NCBI GenBank assembly: GCA_030418115.1
Contig: JAUHQD010000009.1
Span: 95,362 to 159,361 of the forward strand
DNA length: 64,000 bases
Reading direction: 5' to 3'
From: Alteromonadaceae bacterium BrNp21-10
GTDB lineage: Bacteria > Pseudomonadota > Gammaproteobacteria > Enterobacterales > Alteromonadaceae
Shown: in pieces, positions 1 to 8,813 of the stretch
Layout: every line of letters starts with the position of its first letter
Numbering within the stretch: position 1 is the first letter of the stretch
Made by a program: the position numbers and the translations under genes
Notes under the pieces: model-generated
The model's database searches: none
What the model saw: the letters and a program-made list of their open reading frames with translations, nothing else
Told to the model about the DNA's origin: nothing

Positions 1-902
1 CCGCCATTGGTATTGAAATTGAGCAAATTCGTAATGAAGTGTTCGACCTCATGAACAGCCGTAATGCTGAAGGTGAATATATCTTTGCCGGTTATCAATC
101 TCATAGCCCCGCTTTTGAATATAACCCCAGCTCACCGAATAATAAGTACAACTTTGTTGGTGATGATGGCCAGAACGAGATCCAAATATCTCCCTCGGTT
201 CGGGTAAAAAATGGTGACTCGGGTAAAGCGGTATTTGAAAATGTACTGGCCAGATTAAAAAGCGACATCACAGGTAGTACTGCTACCAGTGCCAACATGA
301 AAATCGGTGTTCAAGACGCTCATGATTTTTTTCATAAGAAAAATTACGACCAAGTTACTCCAGCGAATAATAATTTTCAGATAACCATATTAGCGCCGGG
401 AGATCAGGCATCGGTAGTGAATACCGGTACTGGGGTGAATTTTGGTAGTTTTAGTTATTCTGCAGATCAGCCTTTTGTGTTCAAGGGCATGGAATTTAAT
501 ATTAATGGTGCAGTGGGTGACACGGTTGATTTTCAACTACAAACACCCGAAAAGAAAAACATTGCTGAAACCTTGAATGATTTAGCCTTAGCACTAGGTA
601 ACGAAGACATTACCGATGGCGCCTACGCCGAAGCGATTGCCGATGCGTTAGTGGGCATGGATAACTCTTTAAAAACCTTAGCCGATGCCAACTCTGCAGT
701 CGGTGGCCGCTTAAACGTGGCGAACTCGGTGTATGAATCAAACCTTGATTTAGAAATCAGCAACAAGCTAGCTAGAAGCTCCATAGAAGAAGTGGACTAT
801 GCGGAAGCGGTGACTGAGTTAAGTAAGCAGGAGAATGCCTTGCAAGCGGCGCAATCGACGTTTGCCAAGGTGACACAGTTGAGTTTGTTTGATTATTTGT
901 AA
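1..902 (+). CDS. flgL: Flagellar hook-associated protein 3 (FlgL), 3' part
   Basis: Hook-filament junction protein, exported through the flagellar type III apparatus and placed between FlgK and the flagellin filament. The reading frame is open from base 3, so the gene starts outside the window and only about 299 C-terminal residues are present. The C-terminal flagellin-like coiled-coil region is clear (SNLDLEISNKLARS, then VTELSKQENALQAAQSTFAK) and the protein ends in LSLFDYL, typical of FlgL. In related genomes flagellin genes normally follow flgL; here they only appear near 38.9 kb. The internal GTG at 39 is not the real start. Confidence 0.93.
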   Translation, partial: AIGIEIEQIRNEVFDLMNSRNAEGEYIFAGYQSHSPAFEYNPSSPNNKYNFVGDDGQNEIQISPSVRVKNGDSGKAVFENVLARLKSDITGSTATSANMKIGVQDAHDFFHKKNYDQVTPANNNFQITILAPGDQASVVNTGTGVNFGSFSYSADQPFVFKGMEFNINGAVGDTVDFQLQTPEKKNIAETLNDLALALGNEDITDGAYAEAIADALVGMDNSLKTLADANSAVGGRLNVANSVYESNLDLEISNKLARSSIEEVDYAEAVTELSKQENALQAAQSTFAKVTQLSLFDYL

Positions 903-1461
903 GCGCAAGGCTAGCTAATTTTTCTTTATTCCGTTCGTCCTGAGATCCTGTCGAAGGATGAATGGTAATACACGGGCATCCTGCTTTTTTTCAATAGGCT
1001 CCATGCAGCGCAGCCTATTGAATGTGTACATCCATCTGCTTCTTCAAATGACCAGAAAAGCTAGGCTTTGACATTTTAGCAGGATGCTTTTGATTGAGTT
1101 TTGAACCCGCCATATCAAGTTATCTGGTTGCTGTTCTACTGCTGCCTAAACTTGCTGATGCACCAAGTATAAAGCCAAAGTTGTACTAACCGCTTTTATT
1201 GTTGGTCTCGTAAATACCCACATCAGGATTAAACAAACTAACTATGAACGTTATTGGCATAATGGTGCCACAGCCCGACCCAAAATCCGGCGGCTTCGGC
1301 GCCTGGCTGTTGAAAAATTGAATTTTATCCAGCAACTAACAATATATTCGACATGTTAAATTCCTCTAGTTGTATGTTGTGTATCTAGCTCTATTTGGAA
1401 ATAAAAGGCATCAGATTAAAATCCGTCTTATTACCCTATCGTTATTGCCAATTATTTCAGC
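903..1461. other. Intergenic region downstream of flgL with hairpin and dispersed repeat
   Basis: No convincing gene in 559 bases. It holds a copy of a dispersed repeat (931-960, starting CCGTTCGTC and ending GTCGAAGGATG; second copy near 2401). It also holds a perfect 11-bp inverted repeat, TTCAATAGGCT at 990-1000 and its complement at 1012-1022, which could form a hairpin after flgL. The T-run lies before rather than after the stem on the plus strand, so it is not a textbook terminator. Confidence 0.5.
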
Positions 1462-2208
1462 TTAACCATTTTCTTTGCTGGATCTGGATAAATTAGACTG
1501 TATTTCTCTTCTTGTCCGTAGTGTGACCAGAGGAATGATTATCGGTGTCAAGCTATAAGCTATCCCGGCGAGGTAGCCCCAAGAGGACATGAAAATTAAT
1601 GCTATCAGCGCCACCAACAGCCCCAATATTGACTGTACCACCCAGACTAATATTTCTTTGTGTATTAATAGTTGTTCCAGTTCGTTCAAGCATAGCTCGT
1701 CCGCTTTAGATGCGGCTCTTTGATAAAGACCAAATTGAATTAAAGCTACTAGGAAAAAACCGACGCTAAATATCGCCACAAGTACCGCCACTTCTGCTGT
1801 GCTGGATACTTGAAAATCAGCAGGGAACCAGCGCTGGGAAAAAGCATAGAACATCAGATCCATTATCAACTTGAGTGGATACACATAAACAAGCACGACA
1901 AAAATAAGAGCCAGGGTTAAAAAGGTCGAGGCACCGTCGTCCAATCCAAAACGTTCGCTCCAGCGTCGGTGCGTGATCCAGATTAACATCATCACAGCAA
2001 AGCTCGCGGCAAAGGACGGTATCCGTTGTAATGCAGTTAAAAGTTCTTGGTAGTTTTGCGGAATGGTGCTGAGTGAAATCACCAGCATGGTAACGGCAAA
2101 TGCAAATGCCGCATCTGAAAAAACCTCGATTCGAGTCATACTTTCGCCACGTAACCGATATCCGTCTTTTGTAGTTAAAGACGAAAGGGATTGTTCAGTC
2201 CATCTCAT
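1462..2208 (-). CDS. TMEM175/DUF1211-family integral membrane protein (putative potassium channel)
   Basis: Inner-membrane protein of 248 residues with about six hydrophobic segments. The first helix carries the family signature R26-x3-F30-S31-D32 followed by T40, which defines TMEM175/DUF1211 proteins; characterised members are tetrameric potassium-selective channels. Prokaryotic members are about 200-250 residues, so this one is full length. A strong ribosome site (AGGGAG, 8 bases before ATG) supports the start. It stands alone between flgL and the SIR2 gene, with no operon partner. Channel function is inferred from the family only. Confidence 0.8.
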   Translation of the reverse strand: MRWTEQSLSSLTTKDGYRLRGESMTRIEVFSDAAFAFAVTMLVISLSTIPQNYQELLTALQRIPSFAASFAVMMLIWITHRRWSERFGLDDGASTFLTLALIFVVLVYVYPLKLIMDLMFYAFSQRWFPADFQVSSTAEVAVLVAIFSVGFFLVALIQFGLYQRAASKADELCLNELEQLLIHKEILVWVVQSILGLLVALIALIFMSSWGYLAGIAYSLTPIIIPLVTLRTRREIQSNLSRSSKENG

Positions 2209-2767
2209 TTTGTAAACTCCCTAAAGCGCACCGTGCATGAATTATTAGCCGTTATTTTTTTACTTCGATGTATATCGATTTAATAGACGGCATAAACTCT
2301 GTTTTCGTACTGATTGAAACGTTTTCTTTTTCTGATTTATTTTTAAACGTTACTCTTCAACGTTAATTAAATCAATGAGTTCAAGGCATGCTTAATATGG
2401 CCGTTCGTCGCGAGTGGCGTCGAAGGATGTCCGTAGTTAAGCTCCTTTCGCTCCAGCAACTTTATGAAGTACTTCCTGTACTTCACTCTTTGAGTCAGCT
2501 TAAGCTGTTCAAAAGTTTTCCTGAAACTTTTGTCTATTTCTATATTCAAATCATTCTACATCCTGTAGAAGGCGCAGAATAATTTAAAAATGGGAAAGTT
2601 GAGTCGCAGTTTGCCGACCTGTAAGTATCAAATAACGGCTTGCTGATATGAAGCATAATATTTTTAACTGTGAAAGGGCGTAAGGCCGAGCTTCGCTTGG
2701 CCCGCGTTGAATATGGGAAGTTGATTGACGCCATAGTCTCTTGTTACATGTGGTTATCTCGTTTTTT
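2209..2767. other. AT-rich intergenic region with repeat-derived sequence
   Basis: About 560 bases between the channel gene and the SIR2 gene. It contains the second copy of the CCGTTCGTC...GTCGAAGGATG repeat (2401-2429). Short minus-strand frames at 2367-2549 and 2546-2784 encode low-complexity peptides that look like translated dispersed repeats rather than genes. No ribosome site or known domain was seen. It may mark the scar of old insertions. Confidence 0.4.
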
Positions 2768-4897
2768 CTATAATGGGTTGTCATACTTTGTTAGTATGCT
2801 ATTAAAGAGATTGATCTGTGACTCAAGATTATCTGATATAGAAGAAACTGTTTTTGAAAATTCTGAAACTCTTTCCAATACTCCTTTAGAAAATTTAATT
2901 GAATTTTGGTCGTTCTTGTAGGAATGTTGATAGTTTTTAATGAGACTTTCTAACTCCACGGCAACCAGGTTTTTATCACCCTTAACCATAGCATTCATTA
3001 TTTTTATGTCATAAAGCGTTATAAATCTATAGTTTTTCAAAGAGGAAAGGCTGGAGAATTTTTCATATGCTGATTCAGCAGTTGAAATAAAGTCATTTAT
3101 CTGATTCTGACTCGATCTGCTTGCAGGTAATTTAGGTAGATCAGAGTTATTCTTTACACCATATAGATATTTTGTAATCTCGGAGCATCTAAGTGCAAGC
3201 TGTGGATAATGAGCTATTTCAAAATCATCTTTACCTTCATCAATATATTTTTTTCTATTACTTATTATACTGATATATAAACCAAGGGCGTTGGCATCTG
3301 AATTCTGTATTGCAATTCTAGCTAAATTATCATTTGCGATTAATCTCCACATATCAGTGGGAACTAATTGATTTAAAAGTTTCACCTCGGTTTTGTCTAA
3401 ACTATTTGTTTCCGCTAGGGCGTCTGAATAGTTGCAGTCAGCAATGACCTCCTTGAAATAGGCGGTCGATTTTTCAAGACATTTATTGGAATCCTTGCGG
3501 TTCATATAGAGCAGGCCAAGATAGTCCTTTGACATAGCCTTACAAAGAGTAAATATCGACTTGTCGATATTTCTTAGATTGATAGAAGTATCGTTAATTA
3601 TCCTATCTATGTCTTCAACTATGCTTATAAATGATTTTTCGACAGACTTCGGAGAAATAAATCTTTTATTCCAATACTCATTGTGCGTATTTACAAGCCG
3701 CGTGATATCAAAACCAAAATAGTAATTAAGCTCTTTACCTTCTGACTCATATAATCCAGAAAATTTGGAAACTATGTCATTTGAATAGCCTAAACTAACT
3801 AAATAATAGTGCTCAGTCACAGACCATATTCTATCTAGCCCATATTCAATATCCTTCAATATATTGATAATACTTTCGACCGGTGTCGTTTCGAATATAT
3901 TTTGTATTGGAGCACGATCGTTATGGTCAGTATCGACAGCGTATTTTTTGACAAGTTCTAGCTCAGCTTCCTTTTTGAGACTGTAAGAAAAGTCACAGGA
4001 AATAACACTATGTGTAATATTGTCGCTAAATATTATATTTTTTACGAATGGTGAAAATGAATCCTGCGGATTTTCTCTTCTTCTGCTAACCCAATACCCG
4101 AAGACGTCACCATTTTTGCTATTTACACTTTCTTCATCATTAAATAACTCAGATAATAGCAAGTTCATATCATATTGATCATATCCGGAATAACCGACAA
4201 AATAGGTATTTCTGTACTGAATCAGGTTTTTAATATATTTTGCTGTTTTGGGAGGGAAGGGTCTGGCTAACTTTCGGGCAACAATGGTTGTAGGTGACTC
4301 ATAGTCATTTTTATATTCTTCTTTAAGCATATCTAAATTGGTTTCACTTTTTTTAACTAGTGTTCCGTGTAAAATCACAAGATCATCTTCATTTATTGAC
4401 TCAAAAGAGCTCCCTCCATTTTGTATTGACTCGGTCGTTTTTAGATTGTATTTAATTCCAAGCTTTTCAAATGAATAAACTAAAGATTGATCAAAGTTAG
4501 TAGTTAAAATAGGTCCGACCTTACCATTCTTTCTTAAACTTGCAATTTGAAGAGAGGTGAGAGGTAGTTTGTCTGTATTTACATTTACAAACATCTTCCA
4601 CGTTTCTTGTGGATCGAAATATTTATCTCCTAACCGATAAGAAAGTAACGAAAACAGCATTTCTAACGTTAGTCTATTGTCATTAATTCTAGCTATCACT
4701 TCTGATATATTTAATTTTTTTTCTGCATCAGGCGTCAAATCAAGTAACCAATTTATAATCGCTTTCTTTATTGCTCTAGATGTTGGAAGGAAGGTAACCG
4801 CGCCTGCGCCAATAATTAGAGCCGGCTTGTGGTTGGATTCACGAGCACACTTAGAAATATGCTTATAGATATAGCTTTCATCATTAGAGAATGACAT
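2768..4897 (-). CDS. SIR2-like domain protein, putative antiphage NADase
   Basis: Protein of 709 residues. The N-terminal third is a SIR2-like Rossmann domain: IIGAGAV at 28-34 (nucleotide-binding loop), LTTNFD with N134, LHGT with H177, and GYSGYD at 235-240. In the bacterial defence SIR2 enzymes ThsA and DSR2 the equivalent Asn and His are needed to hydrolyse NAD+ during phage infection, so the active site looks intact. Residues from about 300 to 709 are an alpha-helical extension without a recognised domain, possibly the sensor. A ribosome site AAGGA precedes the ATG. The gene is much more AT-rich than its neighbours and sits between repeats and an IS remnant, which suggests horizontal transfer. 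It could be a one-gene system of the DSR kind; no partner is adjacent. The defence role is inferred. Confidence 0.75.
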   Translation of the reverse strand: MSFSNDESYIYKHISKCARESNHKPALIIGAGAVTFLPTSRAIKKAIINWLLDLTPDAEKKLNISEVIARINDNRLTLEMLFSLLSYRLGDKYFDPQETWKMFVNVNTDKLPLTSLQIASLRKNGKVGPILTTNFDQSLVYSFEKLGIKYNLKTTESIQNGGSSFESINEDDLVILHGTLVKKSETNLDMLKEEYKNDYESPTTIVARKLARPFPPKTAKYIKNLIQYRNTYFVGYSGYDQYDMNLLLSELFNDEESVNSKNGDVFGYWVSRRRENPQDSFSPFVKNIIFSDNITHSVISCDFSYSLKKEAELELVKKYAVDTDHNDRAPIQNIFETTPVESIINILKDIEYGLDRIWSVTEHYYLVSLGYSNDIVSKFSGLYESEGKELNYYFGFDITRLVNTHNEYWNKRFISPKSVEKSFISIVEDIDRIINDTSINLRNIDKSIFTLCKAMSKDYLGLLYMNRKDSNKCLEKSTAYFKEVIADCNYSDALAETNSLDKTEVKLLNQLVPTDMWRLIANDNLARIAIQNSDANALGLYISIISNRKKYIDEGKDDFEIAHYPQLALRCSEITKYLYGVKNNSDLPKLPASRSSQNQINDFISTAESAYEKFSSLSSLKNYRFITLYDIKIMNAMVKGDKNLVAVELESLIKNYQHSYKNDQNSIKFSKGVLERVSEFSKTVSSISDNLESQINLFNSILTKYDNPL

Positions 4898-4950
4898 ATA
4901 TTACATCCTTATATAGAGATTTTCCGGCATCTAAATCGCAGAGCGATTAT

Positions 4951-4995
4951 TAAACATATCCTTACAAGGTAGGTTAACTTGTAAGGATATGTTTA
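4951..4995. repeat. Perfect 18-bp inverted repeat upstream of the SIR2 gene
   Basis: TAAACATATCCTTACAAG (4951-4968) and its exact complement (4978-4995) are separated by 9 bases. The centre lies about 75 bases before the SIR2 start codon, on its promoter side. It could be an operator, an RNA hairpin in the leader, or a terminator insulating the gene. No T-run follows directly on the minus strand. Confidence 0.75.
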
Positions 4996-5087
4996 TATAT
5001 TTTTAGTCAGACTAATAAATAATATAGTAAACAAGATAAAGTTAAATAGGTTAGGTGATTATAGCCAAGCGAAGCTCTGTCTCTTGA

Positions 5088-5351
5088 TCACAAGTTAGTC
5101 TCCAGAGACTGAGCTAACTCGTAACCTTCAGGAATGGCTTGTAATTTTAGCCATCCTTGCCATAACACTTTAACGGATGCGCGCCCAGTACGTTTGGTAT
5201 CTTTCCAACCTCCCAACTTAGCTAGTTCTCGATATGTCCATAACATACTGGGAGGGGGATCGGGTAGCGTTGTTTTCATTCTTTTTAGCCACAGTAATTT
5301 CCATGCTTTCGTCGATAACACAGTGTAACCATCCCTTTTAACGATCAGATA
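5088..5351 (-). pseudogene. C-terminal remnant of an IS4-family transposase
   Basis: The minus-strand frame from an in-frame stop near 5352 down to 5088 encodes about 87 residues. They match the C-terminal tail typical of IS4/Tn5-type transposases: KAWKLLWLKRMK, then a proline-rich turn, YRELAKLGGWKDTKRTGRAS, and a closing WQGWLKLQ...YELAQSL. The catalytic DDE core is absent, so this is a truncated, inactive leftover. The inverted repeats of the element were not found. It marks past transposition beside the SIR2 gene. Confidence 0.72.
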
Positions 5352-5540
5352 TCAATAGAGTTTTCCTGCTTTAGTCGCTGTGAATAGCCAAATAGATATA
5401 TCTGGGTTCCGCCTAAAACCACCAATAGCATTTCCATAAATGCCATTGGCTCAAAGTTAACGATAGTTGTCTAACAAGCCCATGTCCAAGTTCCGTAAAC
5501 TCATCAATACTGTATGCCATTACCTACAAGGAGAATAACT

Positions 5541-5936
5541 ATGTCATCAGTCGTCACCCGAATCCCCGCTGCCAGTAGCGATAAAGCCTTATCCCATTTC
5601 AGTAAACTGTTAGAGTTTGAAACCGATTGTTGGGATGTACATTTTGCGATGAGCAATAACCGACAGGACTTTGTATTACTGGATGTGCGTGGTGAGCTGT
5701 TGTTTGTGGATGGGCATATTCAGGGGGCGGTGAATTTGCCCCATAAGAAAATATCCAAAGAAACCTTGGCACACTATCCAGTCGAGCAATTAATCGTGGT
5801 TTATTGTGCTGGCCCCCATTGCAATGGCACCGAGAAAGCCGCTATAAAGATTGCTGAGTTAGGTCGTCCGGTTAAGAAAATGATTGGTGGTGTAACAGGG
5901 TGGTTGGATGAAGGTTTTGAATTAGTCTCGAGTTAA
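5541..5936 (+). CDS. Rhodanese-like domain protein (sulfurtransferase)
   Basis: Single rhodanese domain protein of 131 residues, predicted cytoplasmic. VLLDVR (45-50) and GHIQGAVNLPH (58-68) are the usual N-terminal rhodanese motifs. C89 starts the active-site loop CAGPHCNG, so persulfide formation is possible. The ATG at 5541 is preferred over an upstream in-frame start at 5514 because AAGGAG lies 7 bases before it. Two GNAT acetyltransferase genes follow on the same strand and probably form a small operon. The exact sulfur acceptor is unknown. Confidence 0.85.
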   Translation: MSSVVTRIPAASSDKALSHFSKLLEFETDCWDVHFAMSNNRQDFVLLDVRGELLFVDGHIQGAVNLPHKKISKETLAHYPVEQLIVVYCAGPHCNGTEKAAIKIAELGRPVKKMIGGVTGWLDEGFELVSS

Positions 5937-5959
5937 GCTCGCTTTTTAAGGGAAGTAAT

Positions 5960-6391
5960 ATGATGGTTGATGGGTATCGAATAAGTAGCAAACCACAAGA
6001 GATGGATATTAAAACAATCCACGCTTTTATCTCTGCAAGCTATTGGGCAGCGGGGATCCCGTTGGCGACGTTTCAAACCGCCTTGCAGAATTCGTTGTGC
6101 TTTGGGGTATTTACCGATAGTGGCGAACAGGTTGGCTTTGCGCGAATGATTACCGACCATGCTACTTATGCCTATTTAGCCGACGTGTATATTCTTGAAG
6201 GCCATCGTGGCATTGGCTTAAGCAAGTGGTTAATGCAGGTGATCCATCAGCATCCTTCGTTACAAGGTTTAAGACGGATCACCCTAGCTACTCGCGATGC
6301 TCATGGTTTATATAGCCAGTTTGGTTATAAAGTCCTAAGTGCCCCGGATATTTTTATGGAAAAATGGAACCCGCAAGCTTATGTCCGTTAG
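5960..6391 (+). CDS. GNAT-family N-acetyltransferase
   Basis: Acetyl-CoA-dependent acetyltransferase fold, 143 residues. The acetyl-CoA pyrophosphate loop is seen as GHRGIGLSKWLM in the middle of the protein, preceded by the beta-4 strand YAYLADVYIL and followed by LATRDAHGLYSQFGY, all typical of the family. A GGGAAG ribosome site precedes the tandem ATG codons. It starts 23 bases after the rhodanese gene and overlaps the next GNAT gene by 11 bases. The substrate cannot be deduced. Confidence 0.85.
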   Translation: MMVDGYRISSKPQEMDIKTIHAFISASYWAAGIPLATFQTALQNSLCFGVFTDSGEQVGFARMITDHATYAYLADVYILEGHRGIGLSKWLMQVIHQHPSLQGLRRITLATRDAHGLYSQFGYKVLSAPDIFMEKWNPQAYVR

Positions 6392-6851
6392 TGCTGCTCA
6401 AGTTCTGATCCGTTATGCGGAAGTCGCAGACTTAGCGCATATTATCGAATTGTGTCATCAGCATGCGCAGTTTGAAGGTGCGAATTATTCTGCCGAGGGT
6501 AAGTTAGCAAGTCTTAGAATTTCCTTGTTTGCTGAAGTACCGGCGCTGTATTGTGTGGTTGTCGAGCTTGACGCTGACATCGTTGCTTACGCTAGTTACA
6601 TGCGCCAATTTTCGACTTGGGATGCGGGCTATTATTTGTATATGGATTGTTTGTATTTAAAGGATGAAGTACGAGGGATCGGCATTGGCGCTAAGTTAAT
6701 GCAGTGGATTCGTGGTGAAGCCAAGCGTTTGCACTGTAAACATATTCAATGGCAAACACCGATAGACAATGAAAGCGCCATTGGTTTTTACCGTCAACAA
6801 GGGGCAATTGATAAAACAAAGGCGCGTTTTTTCCTTTCGATTAAAGGTTAA
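6381..6851 (+). CDS. GNAT-family N-acetyltransferase
   Basis: Second acetyltransferase of the pair, 156 residues, with the acetyl-CoA loop VRGIGIGAKLMQW and a C-terminal NESAIGFYRQQGA motif typical of small GNAT enzymes. The start at 6381 (MSVSAAQV) is chosen because the alternative at 6339 would add residues that are only the neighbour read in another frame. The 11-base overlap with the upstream gene suggests translational coupling. Substrate unknown. Confidence 0.85.
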   Translation: MSVSAAQVLIRYAEVADLAHIIELCHQHAQFEGANYSAEGKLASLRISLFAEVPALYCVVVELDADIVAYASYMRQFSTWDAGYYLYMDCLYLKDEVRGIGIGAKLMQWIRGEAKRLHCKHIQWQTPIDNESAIGFYRQQGAIDKTKARFFLSIKG

Positions 6852-6854
6852 ATT

Positions 6855-6869
6855 TGCAGCAATGCTGCA
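6855..6869. promoter_or_regulatory. Short perfect palindrome between GNAT and GH9 genes
   Basis: TGCAGCA, one spacer base, then TGCTGCA: a perfect 7-1-7 inverted repeat starting 3 bases after the GNAT stop codon and about 125 bases before the xylan operon. It could be an operator or part of a weak terminator. The region to 6992 holds the likely promoter of the GH9 operon but no clear -35/-10 pair stood out. Confidence 0.35.
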
Positions 6870-6992
6870 TGAAAACTCGTTTTTCGCAAAAATCACAAAG
6901 TGAAAGGCGTGTTTTCATAACCTAATTTCATTGAACCTTGGGACTAAATCCCTTCTAATTGATAGTTATCATATTGTAATAGTGGATCACAC

Positions 6993-8747
6993 ATGCTTTA
7001 CATAAGAATAACAACAATATTGTTAAGTGGATTAGCAACCAGCGCACTGATGGGTTGTGGTGACCAAACGACTACTCCAAGTTCATCCAATGAGTTGGCA
7101 ACTGTCACAGCCAGCGTCAGCCAGCTTATTAAACTTAATCAAATCGGTTTTTTACCAACGGCTGAAAAATTAGCGGTAGTGCCAAATGTTAGCGCCACAG
7201 AATTCACTTTAATCAATGTCGACACCAATGCCGTGATATTAACCGGAACATTAGGCGCCGCTAACAATTGGCTGCCTGCTGATGAGTCAGTAAAAATTGC
7301 TGATTTTTCTGCGGTACAAACAGCTGGCAGTTATCGTATTGAAGTACAAGGCGTAGCACCGTCATCTACTTTTAGTATTGGTGAACAGGTGTTGTCTGAT
7401 GTTCATGATGCCGCCATAAAAGCCTACTATTACAATCGCGCCAGTACCGAGTTATTGCCGGAGCAAGCCGGTGTTTATGCCAGAGCCGCAGGCCATGCTG
7501 ATACGAATGTTATGCTGCATAGTAGTGCCGCTTCCGATGCGCGTCCCGAAGGGACTATTATTAGTGCGCCCAAGGGTTGGTATGATGCCGGTGATTACGG
7601 TAAGTATGTGGTGAATTCTGGTATTACTACCTACACCTTGCTGGCGGCGTTTGAACATTTTCCGCAATTTTATACACAGCGAAATTTAGCCATTCCAGAA
7701 TCCCTTGATAATGTGCCGGATATTTTGGACGAAGTGAAATGGAATCTAGATTGGCTGCTGGCCATGCAGGATCCTAACGACGGAGGGGTGTATCACAAGT
7801 TAACCACTTTGCGTTTTAGTGGTATACCCATGCCCGCAGATGCCACCGCGCAGCGTTATGTAGTACAAAAGGGCACCGCAGCAGCGCTAAATTTTAGTGC
7901 GGTAATGGCGGTGGCTAGTCGTATCTATGCCGCTTATGACAGTCAATTTCCTGGGTTAGCACAAAACTATCAACAAGCGGCCATTAGTAGTTGGCAGTGG
8001 GCGCAGCAGCATCAAAATGTGCCGTATCAGCAACCAAGTGACGTATCTACAGGGGCCTACGGCGATCGTACCTTTACCGATGAATTCAGCTGGGCTGCAG
8101 CGGAGTTGTATTTGCTGACAGAGGATGACAGTTACTTACAGGCCTTTAAACAATTTACCGATGGCGTGGGGACACCGAGCTGGGCAAATACATCAGCCTT
8201 GGGGATAATGTCGTTATTGGCTAACGGAAAATCACTGTTGCCAGCAGATGAATATCAGGGGCTTCTAGATAAAATGTTAGGTTTAGCCGACAGTATTGTG
8301 GCAGTCGATCAACAATCCGCTTATCGAGTGGCCATGGCACCTAACGACTTTGTTTGGGGCAGTAATGCCGTAGCGCTAAATAAAGCCATAATGGTTTTAC
8401 AAGCTTATGGTTTAACTCAACAAGCCCAGTATAAGAATACCGCTCAAGGCCTTGTGGATTATGTTTTAGGTAAGAACCCCACTGATTATTCTTATGTCAC
8501 TGGTTTTGGTCATAAAACCCCAATGGATATTCATCATCGCCCTTCAAAGGCCGATGATATAGTTGCACCGGTGCCCGGATTCATTGCCGGTGGTGCGCAA
8601 CCCGGTCAGCAAGATAAATGCAGTTATCCATCGAAACTCGCTGCAAAATCTTACGTGGATGATTATTGTAGCTACTCAACCAACGAGATAGCCATTAACT
8701 GGAATGCGCCTCTGGTGTATGTTCTTGCAGGGTTACAAGCTTTATAA
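6993..8747 (+). CDS. Glycoside hydrolase family 9 lipoprotein (endoglucanase-like)
   Basis: Surface or periplasmic lipoprotein of 584 residues. The signal peptide ends in a lipobox with C22. An N-terminal Ig-like CelD-type domain (about 44-128, with LNQIGFLP) precedes an (alpha/alpha)6 catalytic domain. Key GH9 residues are present: WYDAGDYGKY with D198 and D201 (water-activating base), HHRPS at 514-518, and NEIAINWN with E565 (general acid). GH9 enzymes mostly cut beta-1,4-glucans; in this locus the target could be xyloglucan, glucomannan or another hemicellulose, which the sequence does not settle. First gene of the glucuronoxylan operon. Confidence 0.9.
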   Translation: MLYIRITTILLSGLATSALMGCGDQTTTPSSSNELATVTASVSQLIKLNQIGFLPTAEKLAVVPNVSATEFTLINVDTNAVILTGTLGAANNWLPADESVKIADFSAVQTAGSYRIEVQGVAPSSTFSIGEQVLSDVHDAAIKAYYYNRASTELLPEQAGVYARAAGHADTNVMLHSSAASDARPEGTIISAPKGWYDAGDYGKYVVNSGITTYTLLAAFEHFPQFYTQRNLAIPESLDNVPDILDEVKWNLDWLLAMQDPNDGGVYHKLTTLRFSGIPMPADATAQRYVVQKGTAAALNFSAVMAVASRIYAAYDSQFPGLAQNYQQAAISSWQWAQQHQNVPYQQPSDVSTGAYGDRTFTDEFSWAAAELYLLTEDDSYLQAFKQFTDGVGTPSWANTSALGIMSLLANGKSLLPADEYQGLLDKMLGLADSIVAVDQQSAYRVAMAPNDFVWGSNAVALNKAIMVLQAYGLTQQAQYKNTAQGLVDYVLGKNPTDYSYVTGFGHKTPMDIHHRPSKADDIVAPVPGFIAGGAQPGQQDKCSYPSKLAAKSYVDDYCSYSTNEIAINWNAPLVYVLAGLQAL

Positions 8748-8767
8748 AAAACCAATAGTAGAATAAA

Positions 8768-8794
8768 CCTAGGACGCTGTTATGGTGTCCTGGG
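8768..8794 (+). promoter_or_regulatory. Intercistronic hairpin between GH9 and GH43 genes
   Basis: CCTAGGACGC (8768-8777) pairs with GGTGTCCTGGG-type sequence ending at 8794, with G-U pairs allowed. No T-run follows, so it is more likely an mRNA-processing or stabilising hairpin than a full terminator in the 66-base gap. Confidence 0.4.
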
Positions 8795-8813
8795 ATTTGC
8801 TTTAGGAAAAAAC

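Noticed and set aside
2367..2784. Short minus-strand frames that could be small genes or toxin-antitoxin components
   Set aside because: Peptides look like translations of dispersed repeats, frames overlap each other, and no ribosome site or known domain is visible.
6993..8747. Calling the GH9 enzyme a xylanase
   Set aside because: GH9 members mostly act on beta-1,4-glucans; locus context alone does not justify a xylan assignment.
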